A stretch of 64,000 nt of DNA from NCBI GenBank assembly GCA_016794505.1, contig JAEUJZ010000160.1, positions 124,001-188,000 of the forward strand, read 5' to 3'. Of this stretch, positions 34,278 through 43,445 are shown piece by piece. The stretch's first letter is position 1. Every line of letters begins with the position of its first letter. The translations under genes and the position numbers were made by a program. This stretch comes from Myxococcales bacterium. GTDB lineage: Bacteria > Myxococcota_A > Polyangia > Palsa-1104 > JAEUJZ01. Below the pieces are notes generated by a model, which worked only from the letters and a program-made list of their open reading frames with translations, had not been told where the DNA came from and did no database searches.

Positions 34278-35308
34278 GCTGGCTTTCTGCCATCGAGCTT
34301 CGCCAGCCGTGGTTTCTTCTGTGTGCCCTTTTGGCGCTGCCCGTGTATTTCTGGGCGCTGCGCGGCGGTGGCCGCGTTGTCTTTTCGTCTCTGCGCTTGC
34401 TGCCGGCAGCCACGAAGACCTGGCGTACGCGCCTGCGCTTTGTGCCGCCGCTTTGCTTGGCGCTGGCCACGGCGGCGCTTGCGCTTTCGCTGGCCGGTCC
34501 GCGGGTGGCGGATCGTCAGACGCGCGTAAAGAAGCAGGGCATCGCCATCATGCTGGTCATCGACGTCTCGGGCTCGATGCAGGCCCTGGATCTGTCGACG
34601 CCCGACCGAGAGCGCACGCGCCTGGATGCCGTGCGCGATGTCTTGCTCGACTTTGTCCTGGGTGGTCATGGGCTGCCGGGGCGGCCCGACGACCTGCTGG
34701 GCATCGTCAGCTTCGCCGCGTATGCCGATACGCGCTGTCCCCTGACGCTCGACCACGCCAACCTGGCGAAGTCTGCCAAGCAGGTCGAGATCGTCAGCAA
34801 GGAAGACGAAGACGGCACCGCCATCGGCGACGGCCTGGGCCTGGCGCTTGAGCGCCTTCGCGAGTCCAAGGCGACATCGCGGGTGGCCATCTTACTAACC
34901 GACGGCGTCAACAACCGCGGCGAGACCGCGCCGCTTCAGGCCGCCGATCTGGCCGCGACGCTGGGCATCAAGGTCTATACCGTCGGAGCAGGCACGAATG
35001 GCATGGCTCCGGTGCGGGTGACCGACGCGTTTGGGCGTCGCTTCCTTTCGCGCATGCCGGTCGAGATCGACGAAAAGATGCTGCGCGCCATCGCCGAAAA
35101 GACCGGGGGGCGCTATTTCCGGGCCACCGACGACAAGACCCTGTCCCAGGTCTATCGTGAGATCGACGCGCTAGAGCGCAGCGAGTTCATCGAACAGCGC
35201 TACCGCCAGTATCACGAGTACTACCCACTGGCTCTGGCCGTGGGCCTGCTCTTGGCCGCCGCGGCCTGGCTGCTGCAAGCGACCCTGCTTCGGAGGGTGC
35301 CCCAGTGA
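34274..35308 (+). CDS. batA: VWA-domain membrane protein BatA
   Basis: This encodes 344 residues. Two N-terminal hydrophobic segments (about 13-30 and 58-75) precede a von Willebrand A domain with a full MIDAS: DVSGSM near residue 97, the Thr in DGTAIGDGLG, and LLTDGVNNRG. A third transmembrane segment is at the C-terminus (YPLALAVGLLLAAAAWLL). This is the Aerotolerance-A layout. Its start is an ATGA overlap and its end is a GTGA overlap with the next gene, which also carries a VWA domain. Bat proteins are linked to oxygen and stress tolerance in Bacteroides and spirochaetes, and are thought to work as a membrane complex with MoxR. Confidence 0.93.
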   Translation: MSWLSAIELRQPWFLLCALLALPVYFWALRGGGRVVFSSLRLLPAATKTWRTRLRFVPPLCLALATAALALSLAGPRVADRQTRVKKQGIAIMLVIDVSGSMQALDLSTPDRERTRLDAVRDVLLDFVLGGHGLPGRPDDLLGIVSFAAYADTRCPLTLDHANLAKSAKQVEIVSKEDEDGTAIGDGLGLALERLRESKATSRVAILLTDGVNNRGETAPLQAADLAATLGIKVYTVGAGTNGMAPVRVTDAFGRRFLSRMPVEIDEKMLRAIAEKTGGRYFRATDDKTLSQVYREIDALERSEFIEQRYRQYHEYYPLALAVGLLLAAAAWLLQATLLRRVPQ

Positions 35309-38300
35309 GCCACGTCACGTTCGTTCATCCACAGCTTCTGTGGCTGCTTCTGCCGGCGTCTGCGCTGTGGCTGCTTTTGGTGTGGCTGGATCGTCGCCAT
35401 GCCGAGGCGCTGTCGCGCTTCCTGTCGACGCGGATGCAGCACCGCTTGGCCAGCCGCTTGCCGCCCAGCCGTCGCGTTCTGCGCTTGCTCGGCGTCCTTG
35501 TGATGCTGGTGTCCGGCACGCTGGCCCTGTCGCGTCCGCAGAGCCCCGGCGAGCTGGAGACCGTCCGTACGACGCAGATCTCGGCCGATGTGATGGTCGT
35601 TCTGGATGTCTCGCGCAGCATGCTGGCCGAGGACGCGGCACCCAATCGGCTGCAGCGCGCCAAGGCTGAGATCTCCGATCTGTTGAGCAAGCTCAAAGGA
35701 CATCGCATCGGGCTCGTCGCGTTTGCCGGTCGAGCCCAGGTGTTATGCCCGCTGACACCCGACTACGGCTTCTTTCGCATGGTGCTCGACCGCGCCGACC
35801 CGCGCAGCATTGGGCGCGGCGGGACGCGAATCGGCGATGGCCTGCGCTTGGCCAAGTCGGCCTTTGGAGAAGGCAGCAGCGCTCGCCTGGTGTTGCTGAT
35901 TACCGACGGGGAAGACCATGACTCGTTTCCGCTGGAAGCCGCGCAAGAGCTGAAGAAAGACGGCATCCGGGTGGTGGCGATCGGCTTTGGCGATGAGCGC
36001 GGCAGCGAGATCACGCTGACCGATCCCAACACCGGGGCGCGCACCTTCTTGGTCGATCGCGGCGGGCAGCTTGTGCGCTCGCGCCTCGACGGAAAGACGC
36101 TGCGCGAGATCGCGCTGGCCACCCAGGGCGCGTACATCCCAGCCGGCGTCGCGGCGCTGGATCTTGAGTCGATCCTGCGCGAGCACATTCAGCCGCTGGT
36201 GCGCAGCCAGCCACAGACCGCGACGCGGACGCAGCCCAAGGAACATCACCCCTGGCTGCTTTGGGTCTGCTTGCTGGCGCTGGTTGCGTCGGTGCGCCTG
36301 GGGATCGGGGCGCGTCGGGCGCTGCGCTGGGATGGCCTGGCCGACGAAAAACGGCTGGTGCCTGCCACGATCTTGGTTTGGCTGCTGGGCCTGTTCGCTT
36401 CGGCGCATGCGAGCCCGGCTGCACTCACGAGCGGGGCGCTACCTACGCGGGCCCTCGGCAGCGCTGCCGCCGCCACGGGTGGATCAGGGGCTGCGGACAG
36501 CGTGGATGGGGGAACCGCGAGCGCTGCGCCTCCAGCCGTGGAAACCGGCTCGCCGCGCCGACGATACAACCAGGCGCGCGAGGCTTGGAAGAGCGGTAAC
36601 TGGGCCCGCGCCGAGGCCGGCTTTTTGGCGGCCCGCGACCATGCCGAAGGCGACGAAGATCTGCGCTTTCGTGCGGCCTTCAACTTGGCCCTGACCCATG
36701 CCCAGCGCGCCGCGACGCAGGCGCAAGACAAGCCGCAGGATGCGCTGAACGAGCTTTCGCAGAGCGCCGCGTGGTTTCGCGATGCCGTGCGCATACGTCC
36801 CAGCGACGGCGATGCGCGCCACAACCTCGAAGTCGTGCTGCGTCGAATGCAAGAGCTGCGCGAAAAGCTCAACCACGGCCAGAGCTCGCTAGAGGCGCGC
36901 TTGGCCCGCATCATCGCCGACGAGCGGACGCTGCGCGATCGCGTTCGCGGGCTGCTGGTGCGCATCCAACAAGCCGGATCCACCGCCGAGCCGCTGAGCT
37001 TTCACAGCGAGTTTGAGGACGCCTCGAACTTTCAGCGCACGCTCTTGTCCGAGGCGGGTGCGATCGTCGATCTGGCCGGAGACGAGCGCGACAAGCTGTC
37101 TCAGCGCGCAGAAAAAGATCGCAGTGCCGAAGACCAAGGGCGGCTGATCCAGCTTCAGAATCTCGAACACTACATGAACCTTTCGCGTGGCACGCTGGCC
37201 GACGTGGCGCGGCTTCTGCGCCGCCTGCAGGGCGAGCGAGCCCACCGTCAGTCCGATGTCGGCGTCGACCAGCTGAAGCGGGCCATGGAACAGCTGCAAG
37301 ATCCGGTGACCGTGCTCAAGGGCTTGGTGGCGGATCAAATGAACGCGCTGGGACAGACTCGCGCGCTTGACGAGGCCCGCGCACAGAGCGCGCAGCTTGC
37401 CATCGCACCGTCGCCTGCGACGGCCAAGACCGCGCCGTCTGCGCTGTCGCCCGCGTCGCCAAATACCAAGGCTGCCGCTCACGTTCCGGCGTGGCTGACT
37501 GCGAGCTTCCTGGGCGATCAGCAGCGGGCCCTGATGCCGCGCGGCGAAGAGCTCTTGGCTCGCTTGAACGCGGGTGTTGAGCACGAAGCCAAGGCCGCTC
37601 AGAACCCGTCATCAGCGACGCAGCCGGCGCCGGGCCAGCCACCTGGCGATCCGCGGCAGGAAGCGCAGCGCAAGCGCGTTCTGCAAGCAGCGCGCGAAGC
37701 GATTCCCCTTCTCAAAGAAGGCATCCAGGCGATGGATCAGGCGGCGACTTCGCTGGCAGCGGATCAGCTGCCAGCCGCGACGAAGGCGCAGCTTCAGGCG
37801 CTGGCTTCGTTGTTGCGTGCGGTCGAGCGCTTCAGCGGTCTGCGCGACCTGATCGAGCTGGCCTTTGGCGATCAAAGCCAGCTTGCGCAGCTTCTTTCGG
37901 GAAAGGCCAAGGCCGAGCTGGAAAGGCTGCCGCCTGCTGAGCGCAGCCGCCTGTTTACCGAGTCGGTGGCGCGCAATCGCGATCGCTTGGCTCGCTTGCA
38001 GGGGCTGTTTTCCGACGAGCTGCAGGCGCTTGCCGCACCACCACCGAGTCCGCAGCAGGGCAGCCCGCCCAGCGCAGAAAAAGACGAAGCCGAGAAGCGT
38101 GCCGCCGAAAAGCAGCGCTTCGAGCAGGCCGAGCAGAAGCGCAAGCTGGCAGAAGACTCGCTGCTGCGCTTGGCCGCGCAGATGGCGCAGAAGAATGCCC
38201 AACTTCTGCCGACGGTCGAGGAAGGCCGCAAGCACCTGGAAGATCTGCGGCGTCTGTTCTTTTCGATTGTCGAACACTTAAAAGACCTGCACCGCAACCA

Positions 38301-38862
38301 GACCGAGACGCTCGATCACACCGGGTCGGCTCAAGCGCAGAAAGAAGAGGCAGAGCGCCGTCGCCGGGCCGGGCCGCTTTTCGGCGAGCAAGAGCGGCAC
38401 CGCGATCTAGGCCGGGCCTTGGCCGAAGCCTTGGCCGCGCAGGCGGACCAAGCCGGAAGCGCGAGCGAGCCGCAGGCCAAGCAGGCCCAGAAGCCGCTCG
38501 CGGACGCCGCCGAGGAAGTGCGCAAGGCGCATACGGCGATGGAAAAAGCCGGTCAGCTGCTCAAGCCCGACGAGGCAACGCAGTCCGACGCGCACGCTCA
38601 GTCGCTGCCGCTGGATCTAGAGCCGGCGATGGAGCAGCAGAAGCGGGCGCTTGCGCACGTCGAGGCGGCGATCCGCATTCTGGAGCCACCGCAGAAAGAT
38701 CAGCAGAAGCAAGAGCAGAAGAACCCGCAGCAAGAGCAAGAGCAGCTCTCGCAGGATCAGGCGGCGCGTCGCCTGCAGGCCATTCGCGAGCGCGAGGCCG
38801 AGCGTCAGCGAAAGCAGAAGCAGCCAGCCGGTCCCAGCGATCCGGTAGAGAAGGACTGGTAA
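35305..38862 (+). CDS. BatB/BatC fusion: VWA domain, TPR region and long coiled coil
   Basis: This encodes 1185 residues starting at a GTG that overlaps the BatA stop (GTGA). Residues 1-75 hold two transmembrane segments. A VWA domain with MIDAS DVSRSM (about 101-106) and LLITDGEDHDS follows, then two hydrophobic segments (about 316-332 and 351-370). From about 419 there are TPR-like repeats (RYNQAREAWKSGNWARAEAGF; LNLALTHAQRA-type helices), the signature of BatC. The last 650 residues are charged, Gln/Glu/Ala-rich coiled coil. BatB is normally about 330 residues and BatC about 250-300, so this is a natural fusion with a large added coiled coil. Fusion and operon position are direct observations; the exact role of the coiled coil is unknown. 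Confidence 0.88.
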   Translation: MSHVTFVHPQLLWLLLPASALWLLLVWLDRRHAEALSRFLSTRMQHRLASRLPPSRRVLRLLGVLVMLVSGTLALSRPQSPGELETVRTTQISADVMVVLDVSRSMLAEDAAPNRLQRAKAEISDLLSKLKGHRIGLVAFAGRAQVLCPLTPDYGFFRMVLDRADPRSIGRGGTRIGDGLRLAKSAFGEGSSARLVLLITDGEDHDSFPLEAAQELKKDGIRVVAIGFGDERGSEITLTDPNTGARTFLVDRGGQLVRSRLDGKTLREIALATQGAYIPAGVAALDLESILREHIQPLVRSQPQTATRTQPKEHHPWLLWVCLLALVASVRLGIGARRALRWDGLADEKRLVPATILVWLLGLFASAHASPAALTSGALPTRALGSAAAATGGSGAADSVDGGTASAAPPAVETGSPRRRYNQAREAWKSGNWARAEAGFLAARDHAEGDEDLRFRAAFNLALTHAQRAATQAQDKPQDALNELSQSAAWFRDAVRIRPSDGDARHNLEVVLRRMQELREKLNHGQSSLEARLARIIADERTLRDRVRGLLVRIQQAGSTAEPLSFHSEFEDASNFQRTLLSEAGAIVDLAGDERDKLSQRAEKDRSAEDQGRLIQLQNLEHYMNLSRGTLADVARLLRRLQGERAHRQSDVGVDQLKRAMEQLQDPVTVLKGLVADQMNALGQTRALDEARAQSAQLAIAPSPATAKTAPSALSPASPNTKAAAHVPAWLTASFLGDQQRALMPRGEELLARLNAGVEHEAKAAQNPSSATQPAPGQPPGDPRQEAQRKRVLQAAREAIPLLKEGIQAMDQAATSLAADQLPAATKAQLQALASLLRAVERFSGLRDLIELAFGDQSQLAQLLSGKAKAELERLPPAERSRLFTESVARNRDRLARLQGLFSDELQALAAPPPSPQQGSPPSAEKDEAEKRAAEKQRFEQAEQKRKLAEDSLLRLAAQMAQKNAQLLPTVEEGRKHLEDLRRLFFSIVEHLKDLHRNQTETLDHTGSAQAQKEEAERRRRAGPLFGEQERHRDLGRALAEALAAQADQAGSASEPQAKQAQKPLADAAEEVRKAHTAMEKAGQLLKPDEATQSDAHAQSLPLDLEPAMEQQKRALAHVEAAIRILEPPQKDQQKQEQKNPQQEQEQLSQDQAARRLQAIREREAERQRKQKQPAGPSDPVEKDW

Positions 38863-38865
38863 GCC

Positions 38866-41646
38866 ATGCCGACCCCCAGAACTCATCGGCTATGTCGCAG
38901 GCCGCGGCGGTGGCTGCTTGTGGCGTTGATCATGCTCGCCGCACTCGGCCCGGTAGCGCAGGCGCGGGCGCAGCAGCTTCAGCTACAGCTTGAAAGCGAA
39001 GAGGTCTATGCCAACCTGCCGTTTGTTCTGCAGGTGGTGGCGCGGGGCTTCGATGAGAACCCTACTCCGACGCTGTCGAAGCTGGCCATCCCCGGCTGCC
39101 GCGTGACGGCGCTGGGGATGACGCCGCAGGTGTCGAGCATGGTGCAGATCGTCAACGGTCAGCGCAGCGAGCAGCGCAGCGTCACCTTTGCCTTTCGCTT
39201 TCGCATCGAGGCCGCGCAGGCCGGGGCGCACACCGTGCCTGCCCTTACCGCGACGCAAGGGGACCGCAAGGCGTCGTCGCAGCCGGCGCGCTTTGTCGTC
39301 AAAGATGTCGACGAGACGCGCGATATGCAGCTGCGCCTGGTGCTGCCCAATCGCCCGCTGTGGGTCGGCGAGACCGTCGACGGATACCTGGACTGGTACC
39401 TGCGGCGAGACGTTGGCAATCGATCGTTTTCGGTGCCGCTTTTCGACCAGGACGAGTGGCTTGAGATCGAGGCGCCGCCGAGCGGCCCGACGCAGGCCAA
39501 GCTGCCGGCTTTTCATGCAGGCAGCCGGGCTTTGGAGCTGCCATTTGAGCAGCAAAAAGCCGCTCTCGATGGCGTCGAGTACAGCCGCTTTCGCTTTCAC
39601 TTTCGTCTGACGCCGAGCAAGCCCGGAGTGTTGCTTCCGCCTGCGGCCCGCGTCGTGGCCGAGCTTCAGACCGGCTATGGCCGTGACCTGTTCGGCTTTC
39701 AAGTGCCGCAGTCGCAGCTATTTTCGTCGGTGGCCAAGCCAGTCAAGGTCGAGATCCGCGGGCTGCCGCAGAGCGGTCGCCCAGCCAGCTTCAAAAACGC
39801 GGTGGGGCAGGCGTTTGCCATCGACGTGCAAGCCGGACGCACCGTCGTGCGTGTCGGCGATCCGATTGAGCTGCGCGTGCTCCTGCGCGGAAACGGCCGG
39901 CTGGCGGGGCTGATCCTGCCGGATGTCGCAGCCATGGGTTTGTCGCCGAGCCTGTTTGCGGCCCCCGAGGAGCCTCCCTCTGGCGAGCTGCTCGACGACG
40001 GCAAGGGAAAGCTGTTCCGTGTCGCTGTTCGGCTGCGTAGCTTGGAGGCCAAAGAGATCCCCGCGCTGTCGTTTGGCTACTTCGATCCCGAGAAAGGCAC
40101 GTACCAGACGGTGCAGAGCCAGCCGATCGCGCTGTCGGTGAAGGGATCCGCGGTCGTCTCGGCGGGAGACGTCGTGACGACGCCATCGGCTGCGACGTCG
40201 GGCACGACCGCGCAGGCTCCGACGGAGGTGGGGCGGGCTGCAGCCGTTGATACCGCCCTGCCGACGTCGCTTGTGGGGGCCGACCTGGCGCTGAGTGATG
40301 AGCGCCTGACGCTGCTTCCTGCTCCGTCGCTGCGTCGGGTAGCGCCGATCTTGGCGGTGCTCTACGCACTAGCCGCAGGGCTGGCGGTGGCATACGTGCT
40401 GATCCGAGGGCGGAGCAAGAGCTGGCCGGCGGATGCCGCGATCGCCGAAGCGCAGGCCCGGCTCCGCGCTGATCTGCAAGCGGCAAAGAGTGCTGCGGCC
40501 CGCGATAGTGCCCCGCTTCTGTCGGCGTCGCTGCGGGCTCTGCGCTCGCAGCTTGCGCTGCCAGCCAGCGAAGGCCAGCGCCTGATCGAGCGGCTAGAGA
40601 CGGAAGCCTACGCACCCGGTGCCGCGGACCAGCCGCTGCCGCTGTCGCTGCGTACCGACATCGAAGCACTGCTGCAGGAGTGGAGCCGCGCGCAGCGTCG
40701 CCCGTCGTCGGGACGTGGCCATGGGGCGCTGGGACTGTGGCTGCCGCTTCTTTGTTCTGCGCTGTCCGTGCTCTCGGCGCGTGGCGTCTCGGTTGCCGAC
40801 GAAGCCGCAGCCCTGTCGGCGCTGAAACCGGCGCGCTCGGCGTATCAAGCCGCGCTGTCTGAGTCGGATCGCGATCGTCGACGCAGCGGCTTTGCCCAGG
40901 CCGAAGCGCTGCTGCGCGATCTGTCGCTGCGGCATGCCGACTGCCCACAGCTTCTTGCGGACTGGGGAACGGCCGCGCTGCTCGCGCAAGAGCCGGGGCG
41001 AGCCGTGCTCGCGTATCGCCGTGCTCTGTCGTTGGATCCGAGCCTGTCGCGGGCTCAGCGCAACCTACGCTTTCTGCGCGAGCGACTTCCCGACTGGCTA
41101 CCGCGGCCCAAAGTCAGCGATGCCGTGTCGTCGCTGCTGTTCTTTCAGAGCGCGCTGCCCGTCGCGCATCGCCACGTTCTTTTGGCGTCGCTGGTGCTGT
41201 TGATTGCGATCCTGGTCTGTGTGCCGTCCATGGTGACGTTGCTTCGTCGTGCAGGCCGGCGCTTGGGGACGGGGCGCCTGTTTGCCACGCCGCAGGAAGC
41301 ACGCGCTTTGCCCGACAGCCACGAGGCACCCGTCCGCGATCGAGCGGGGCTGTGGCAGCGGCTGGCGCTGATCCCCGCGCTGCTGGGCGTCGCCGTTGGC
41401 TTGTCCATCGTCGGCGAGATCGATGCAGCGCAGGAAGGCGTGGTGATCCTGCCCGGCGCCATCCTGCGCTCGGCCGACAGCAACGGGGCGCCGCCGGCCT
41501 TTGCGCATCCGCTGCCTGCCGGCACCGAGCTACACATCGATGAAGTGCGCGGCCTGCATGCCCGCGTGCGTCTGGCCGACGGGCAGAATGGTTGGATCGT
41601 GGGCAGCGCGATCGCCTCGTTGGCTTCGGCCCGCGGCGATCTGTGA
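38866..41646 (+). CDS. BatD/BatE fusion: oxygen-tolerance protein with TPR and SH3 regions
   Basis: This encodes 926 residues, 3 bases after the BatB/C gene. A signal peptide ends near ARAQQ (about 36). Residues ~40-430 match BatD: LQLESEEVYANLPFVLQVVA, a repeat of Ig-like beta domains. A transmembrane helix lies near 491-513. After a second hydrophobic segment (624-645), residues ~650-740 are TPR-like (AQAEALLRDLSLRHADC; PGRAVLAYRRALSLDPSL). Two more transmembrane helices follow (768-790, 836-852), and then an SH3-like tail (AGTELHIDEVRGLHARVRLADGQNGWI). TPR plus SH3 is the BatE layout. BatD and BatE are usually separate genes, so this is a second fusion in the same operon. Confidence 0.88.
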   Translation: MPTPRTHRLCRRPRRWLLVALIMLAALGPVAQARAQQLQLQLESEEVYANLPFVLQVVARGFDENPTPTLSKLAIPGCRVTALGMTPQVSSMVQIVNGQRSEQRSVTFAFRFRIEAAQAGAHTVPALTATQGDRKASSQPARFVVKDVDETRDMQLRLVLPNRPLWVGETVDGYLDWYLRRDVGNRSFSVPLFDQDEWLEIEAPPSGPTQAKLPAFHAGSRALELPFEQQKAALDGVEYSRFRFHFRLTPSKPGVLLPPAARVVAELQTGYGRDLFGFQVPQSQLFSSVAKPVKVEIRGLPQSGRPASFKNAVGQAFAIDVQAGRTVVRVGDPIELRVLLRGNGRLAGLILPDVAAMGLSPSLFAAPEEPPSGELLDDGKGKLFRVAVRLRSLEAKEIPALSFGYFDPEKGTYQTVQSQPIALSVKGSAVVSAGDVVTTPSAATSGTTAQAPTEVGRAAAVDTALPTSLVGADLALSDERLTLLPAPSLRRVAPILAVLYALAAGLAVAYVLIRGRSKSWPADAAIAEAQARLRADLQAAKSAAARDSAPLLSASLRALRSQLALPASEGQRLIERLETEAYAPGAADQPLPLSLRTDIEALLQEWSRAQRRPSSGRGHGALGLWLPLLCSALSVLSARGVSVADEAAALSALKPARSAYQAALSESDRDRRRSGFAQAEALLRDLSLRHADCPQLLADWGTAALLAQEPGRAVLAYRRALSLDPSLSRAQRNLRFLRERLPDWLPRPKVSDAVSSLLFFQSALPVAHRHVLLASLVLLIAILVCVPSMVTLLRRAGRRLGTGRLFATPQEARALPDSHEAPVRDRAGLWQRLALIPALLGVAVGLSIVGEIDAAQEGVVILPGAILRSADSNGAPPAFAHPLPAGTELHIDEVRGLHARVRLADGQNGWIVGSAIASLASARGDL

Positions 41647-41658
41647 CAGGCTGGGACC

Positions 41659-42096
41659 ATGCCGTCGATGGAGCCGCTGTGGATCAACGAACGCCTGTCG
41701 ATTCCCGGCAGCGACCTGTCGTGGGAGGCCAGTCGCTCGTCGGGGCCAGGCGGACAGAACGTCAACAAGGTGGCGAGCAAGGTCGAGCTACGCTTCAACC
41801 TGCCTGGCTCGCGCGCCCTGTCGGACGAAGTCAAGGCGCGCTTGGCCAGCTTGGCCGCGTCGCGGCTCGACGCCAATGGCTGGATCTTGATCGTCAGCCA
41901 GCTCTCGCGCGACCAAGGGCGTAACCTCGACGACGCGCTCGACAAGCTGCGCCAGCTTGTGCTGCGTGCGCTGGTGCGGCCCACGCCGCGGCGTCCGACT
42001 CGACCGACGCGCGCCTCAAAGGAACGGCGGCTGAGCGAGAAGCGTCGACATGGCGAGCGCAAGCAAGGCCGACGATCGCACGACCCCGACGGCTAG
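41659..42096 (+). CDS. arfB: Alternative ribosome-rescue factor ArfB (peptidyl-tRNA hydrolase)
   Basis: This is a 145-residue factor that releases peptides from ribosomes stalled on non-stop mRNA. It has the class I release-factor GGQ loop (SSGPGGQNVNKVASKVELRF) and a basic, unstructured C-terminal tail (RRPTRPTRASKERRLSEKRRHGERKQGRR region) that inserts into the empty mRNA channel. Length matches the family. It starts 12 bases after the BatD/E stop, so it is probably at the end of the same transcript. It is convergent with gloA. Confidence 0.95.
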   Translation: MPSMEPLWINERLSIPGSDLSWEASRSSGPGGQNVNKVASKVELRFNLPGSRALSDEVKARLASLAASRLDANGWILIVSQLSRDQGRNLDDALDKLRQLVLRALVRPTPRRPTRPTRASKERRLSEKRRHGERKQGRRSHDPDG

Positions 42097-42114
42097 CCGG
42101 CACCGTCTCTGACG

Positions 42115-42516
42115 CTAGCTGGCTGACTTCAGCGTCTTTTCTTCGATGAGCTCGATGCGATAGCCATTGGGATCTTCGACAAAGGCGATGACCGTCGAGC
42201 TGTGCTTCATCGGGCCGGGCTCGCGGACGACCTTGACCCCTTTTTCGCGCAGGCGCTCGCAGACGGCATAGATGTCTGTCACGCCAATCGCCAGGTGTCC
42301 GAACGCCGTGCCGAGCTCGTATTTGGATGTGCCCCAGTTGTGCGTGAGCTCCAGCACCGTCTGGTCTTCTTCCTCGCCGTATCCGACGAAGGCCAGCGTG
42401 AATTCGCCCGCCGGATAGTCTTTGCGGCGCAAGAGCTTCATGCCCAGCGCATCGCAGTAAAAAGCCAAGGACTCGTCGAGGTTGTTGACCCGCAGCATCG
42501 TGTGAAGTAGTCGCAT
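42115..42516 (-). CDS. gloA: Lactoylglutathione lyase (glyoxalase I)
   Basis: This is a 133-residue VOC-fold metalloenzyme that isomerises the methylglyoxal hemithioacetal. All four metal ligands are present: His in RLLHTMLRV, Glu in TVLELTHN, His in FGHLAIGV and Glu in GYRIELIEEK. NNLDESLAFYCDALGM is the typical first module. The normal thiol partner is glutathione; because bshA/bshC are also here, bacillithiol could serve instead, but this cannot be read from sequence. Short length suits the Ni-type bacterial enzymes. Convergent with arfB. Confidence 0.96.
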   Translation of the reverse strand: MRLLHTMLRVNNLDESLAFYCDALGMKLLRRKDYPAGEFTLAFVGYGEEEDQTVLELTHNWGTSKYELGTAFGHLAIGVTDIYAVCERLREKGVKVVREPGPMKHSSTVIAFVEDPNGYRIELIEEKTLKSAS

Positions 42517-42600
42517 CGCTCCACTCTATCACTCGTGTGACATGCGCTGGCCACGGCCTTTCCGTGCGTCCGCCGGCCAGGAACTCGCCCGCGCCGTTGA

Positions 42601-42628
42601 CCCGACATCCGTAGCCCGACATCCGTAG
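42601..42628. repeat. 14-bp tandem duplication
   Basis: CCCGACATCCGTAG occurs twice head to tail (42601-42614 and 42615-42628) in the gap between gloA and the gene at 42681. Significance is unknown. Confidence 0.8.
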
Positions 42629-42680
42629 ATTGAGCAGATGACTCTCGCCCCTATCGGGCAGATCGCGATACAATCAAGTC

Positions 42681-42920
42681 GTGGCCGAACTAGACGAAAA
42701 GACCGTCGCTCACCTCAAGGAGCTCCGGCAGGTATTGGTCGAGATCGAGCGCTTTTCTTCCCGTGCCCGCGAGCTTCTCGATGAAGTCGAGGGCAAGCGC
42801 GACAAAGCGCTGGAAGAGCTCGCGCGCAGCGTCGTGGCGGAGCTTCGCGCCCGCGCCCGCGCCAAAGAGCTGGGCCTGCCGCCGCCGCCCCGCGTACGAC
42901 GCAAGCGGCCGACAGGCTAG
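42681..42920 (+). CDS. Small coiled-coil protein, hypothetical
   Basis: This encodes 79 residues from a GTG. The first 55 residues are a continuous charged helix with heptad character (HLKELRQVLVEIERFSSRAREL), and the C-terminus is Pro/Arg-rich (PPPPRVRRKRP). No signal peptide. The family is not recognised. Codon use fits a real gene, but its short length and lack of homology make the call moderate. It is followed after 33 bases by a lipoprotein gene on the same strand. Confidence 0.6.
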   Translation: MAELDEKTVAHLKELRQVLVEIERFSSRARELLDEVEGKRDKALEELARSVVAELRARARAKELGLPPPPRVRRKRPTG

Positions 42921-42953
42921 CCCGCGCCGTCCCGGATCGGCGATGATGGGCAC

Positions 42954-43436
42954 ATGAAAGGTCTTTTTCGTCTCGCTGGGATCTTGGGAGGCTTCGTCTT
43001 GGCAGCGGCCTGCACGTTGACGGCCGGCTGCACGTCGCCTCTGAAGCCGTATTTGTTTAATTCGCCGCACATGGCGCGCGATCCCCTGGAAGCACTGGCC
43101 GCGGCGTTTTCGCAGAACCAGATTCTGGCGATCATCGTCGATCCGCAGGGCAACTTGGTGCAGTCGCGCTGGAACGACACGGGCGTGGCCAGTCGGCCTC
43201 TCGACGGGCGGCAGACGACGATCGTGCGGCGCTATTCGGCGGTCTATACGCGCGGGCGCAGCGACAACGAAGTCGCCCTGACGCTGGAAGAGCAGCGCTG
43301 CGTCGTCGGCGACTTCACGCTGGCTGAGTTAGAAGTACGTGGACGCTGCGAGCCCCTGAGGGAAGTTCCTGAGGCACACAAAGAAGAGCTGCATCGCCTG
43401 GGGCGACGGCTGCAGCAGGCCATGTCGATTCCCTAG
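42954..43436 (+). CDS. Hypothetical lipoprotein
   Basis: This encodes 160 residues. A signal peptide with two overlapping hydrophobic runs ends in LTAGC, the probable lipobox (an earlier LAAAC is an alternative). The mature part contains ILAIIVDPQGNLVQSRW and a beta-rich middle (VALTLEEQRCVVGDFTLAELEV) with two Cys that could pair. The family is not recognised. It lies 9 bases ahead of the large methyltransferase gene, so the two are probably co-transcribed. Confidence 0.75.
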   Translation: MKGLFRLAGILGGFVLAAACTLTAGCTSPLKPYLFNSPHMARDPLEALAAAFSQNQILAIIVDPQGNLVQSRWNDTGVASRPLDGRQTTIVRRYSAVYTRGRSDNEVALTLEEQRCVVGDFTLAELEVRGRCEPLREVPEAHKEELHRLGRRLQQAMSIP

Positions 43437-43445
43437 GCGCAGGCC

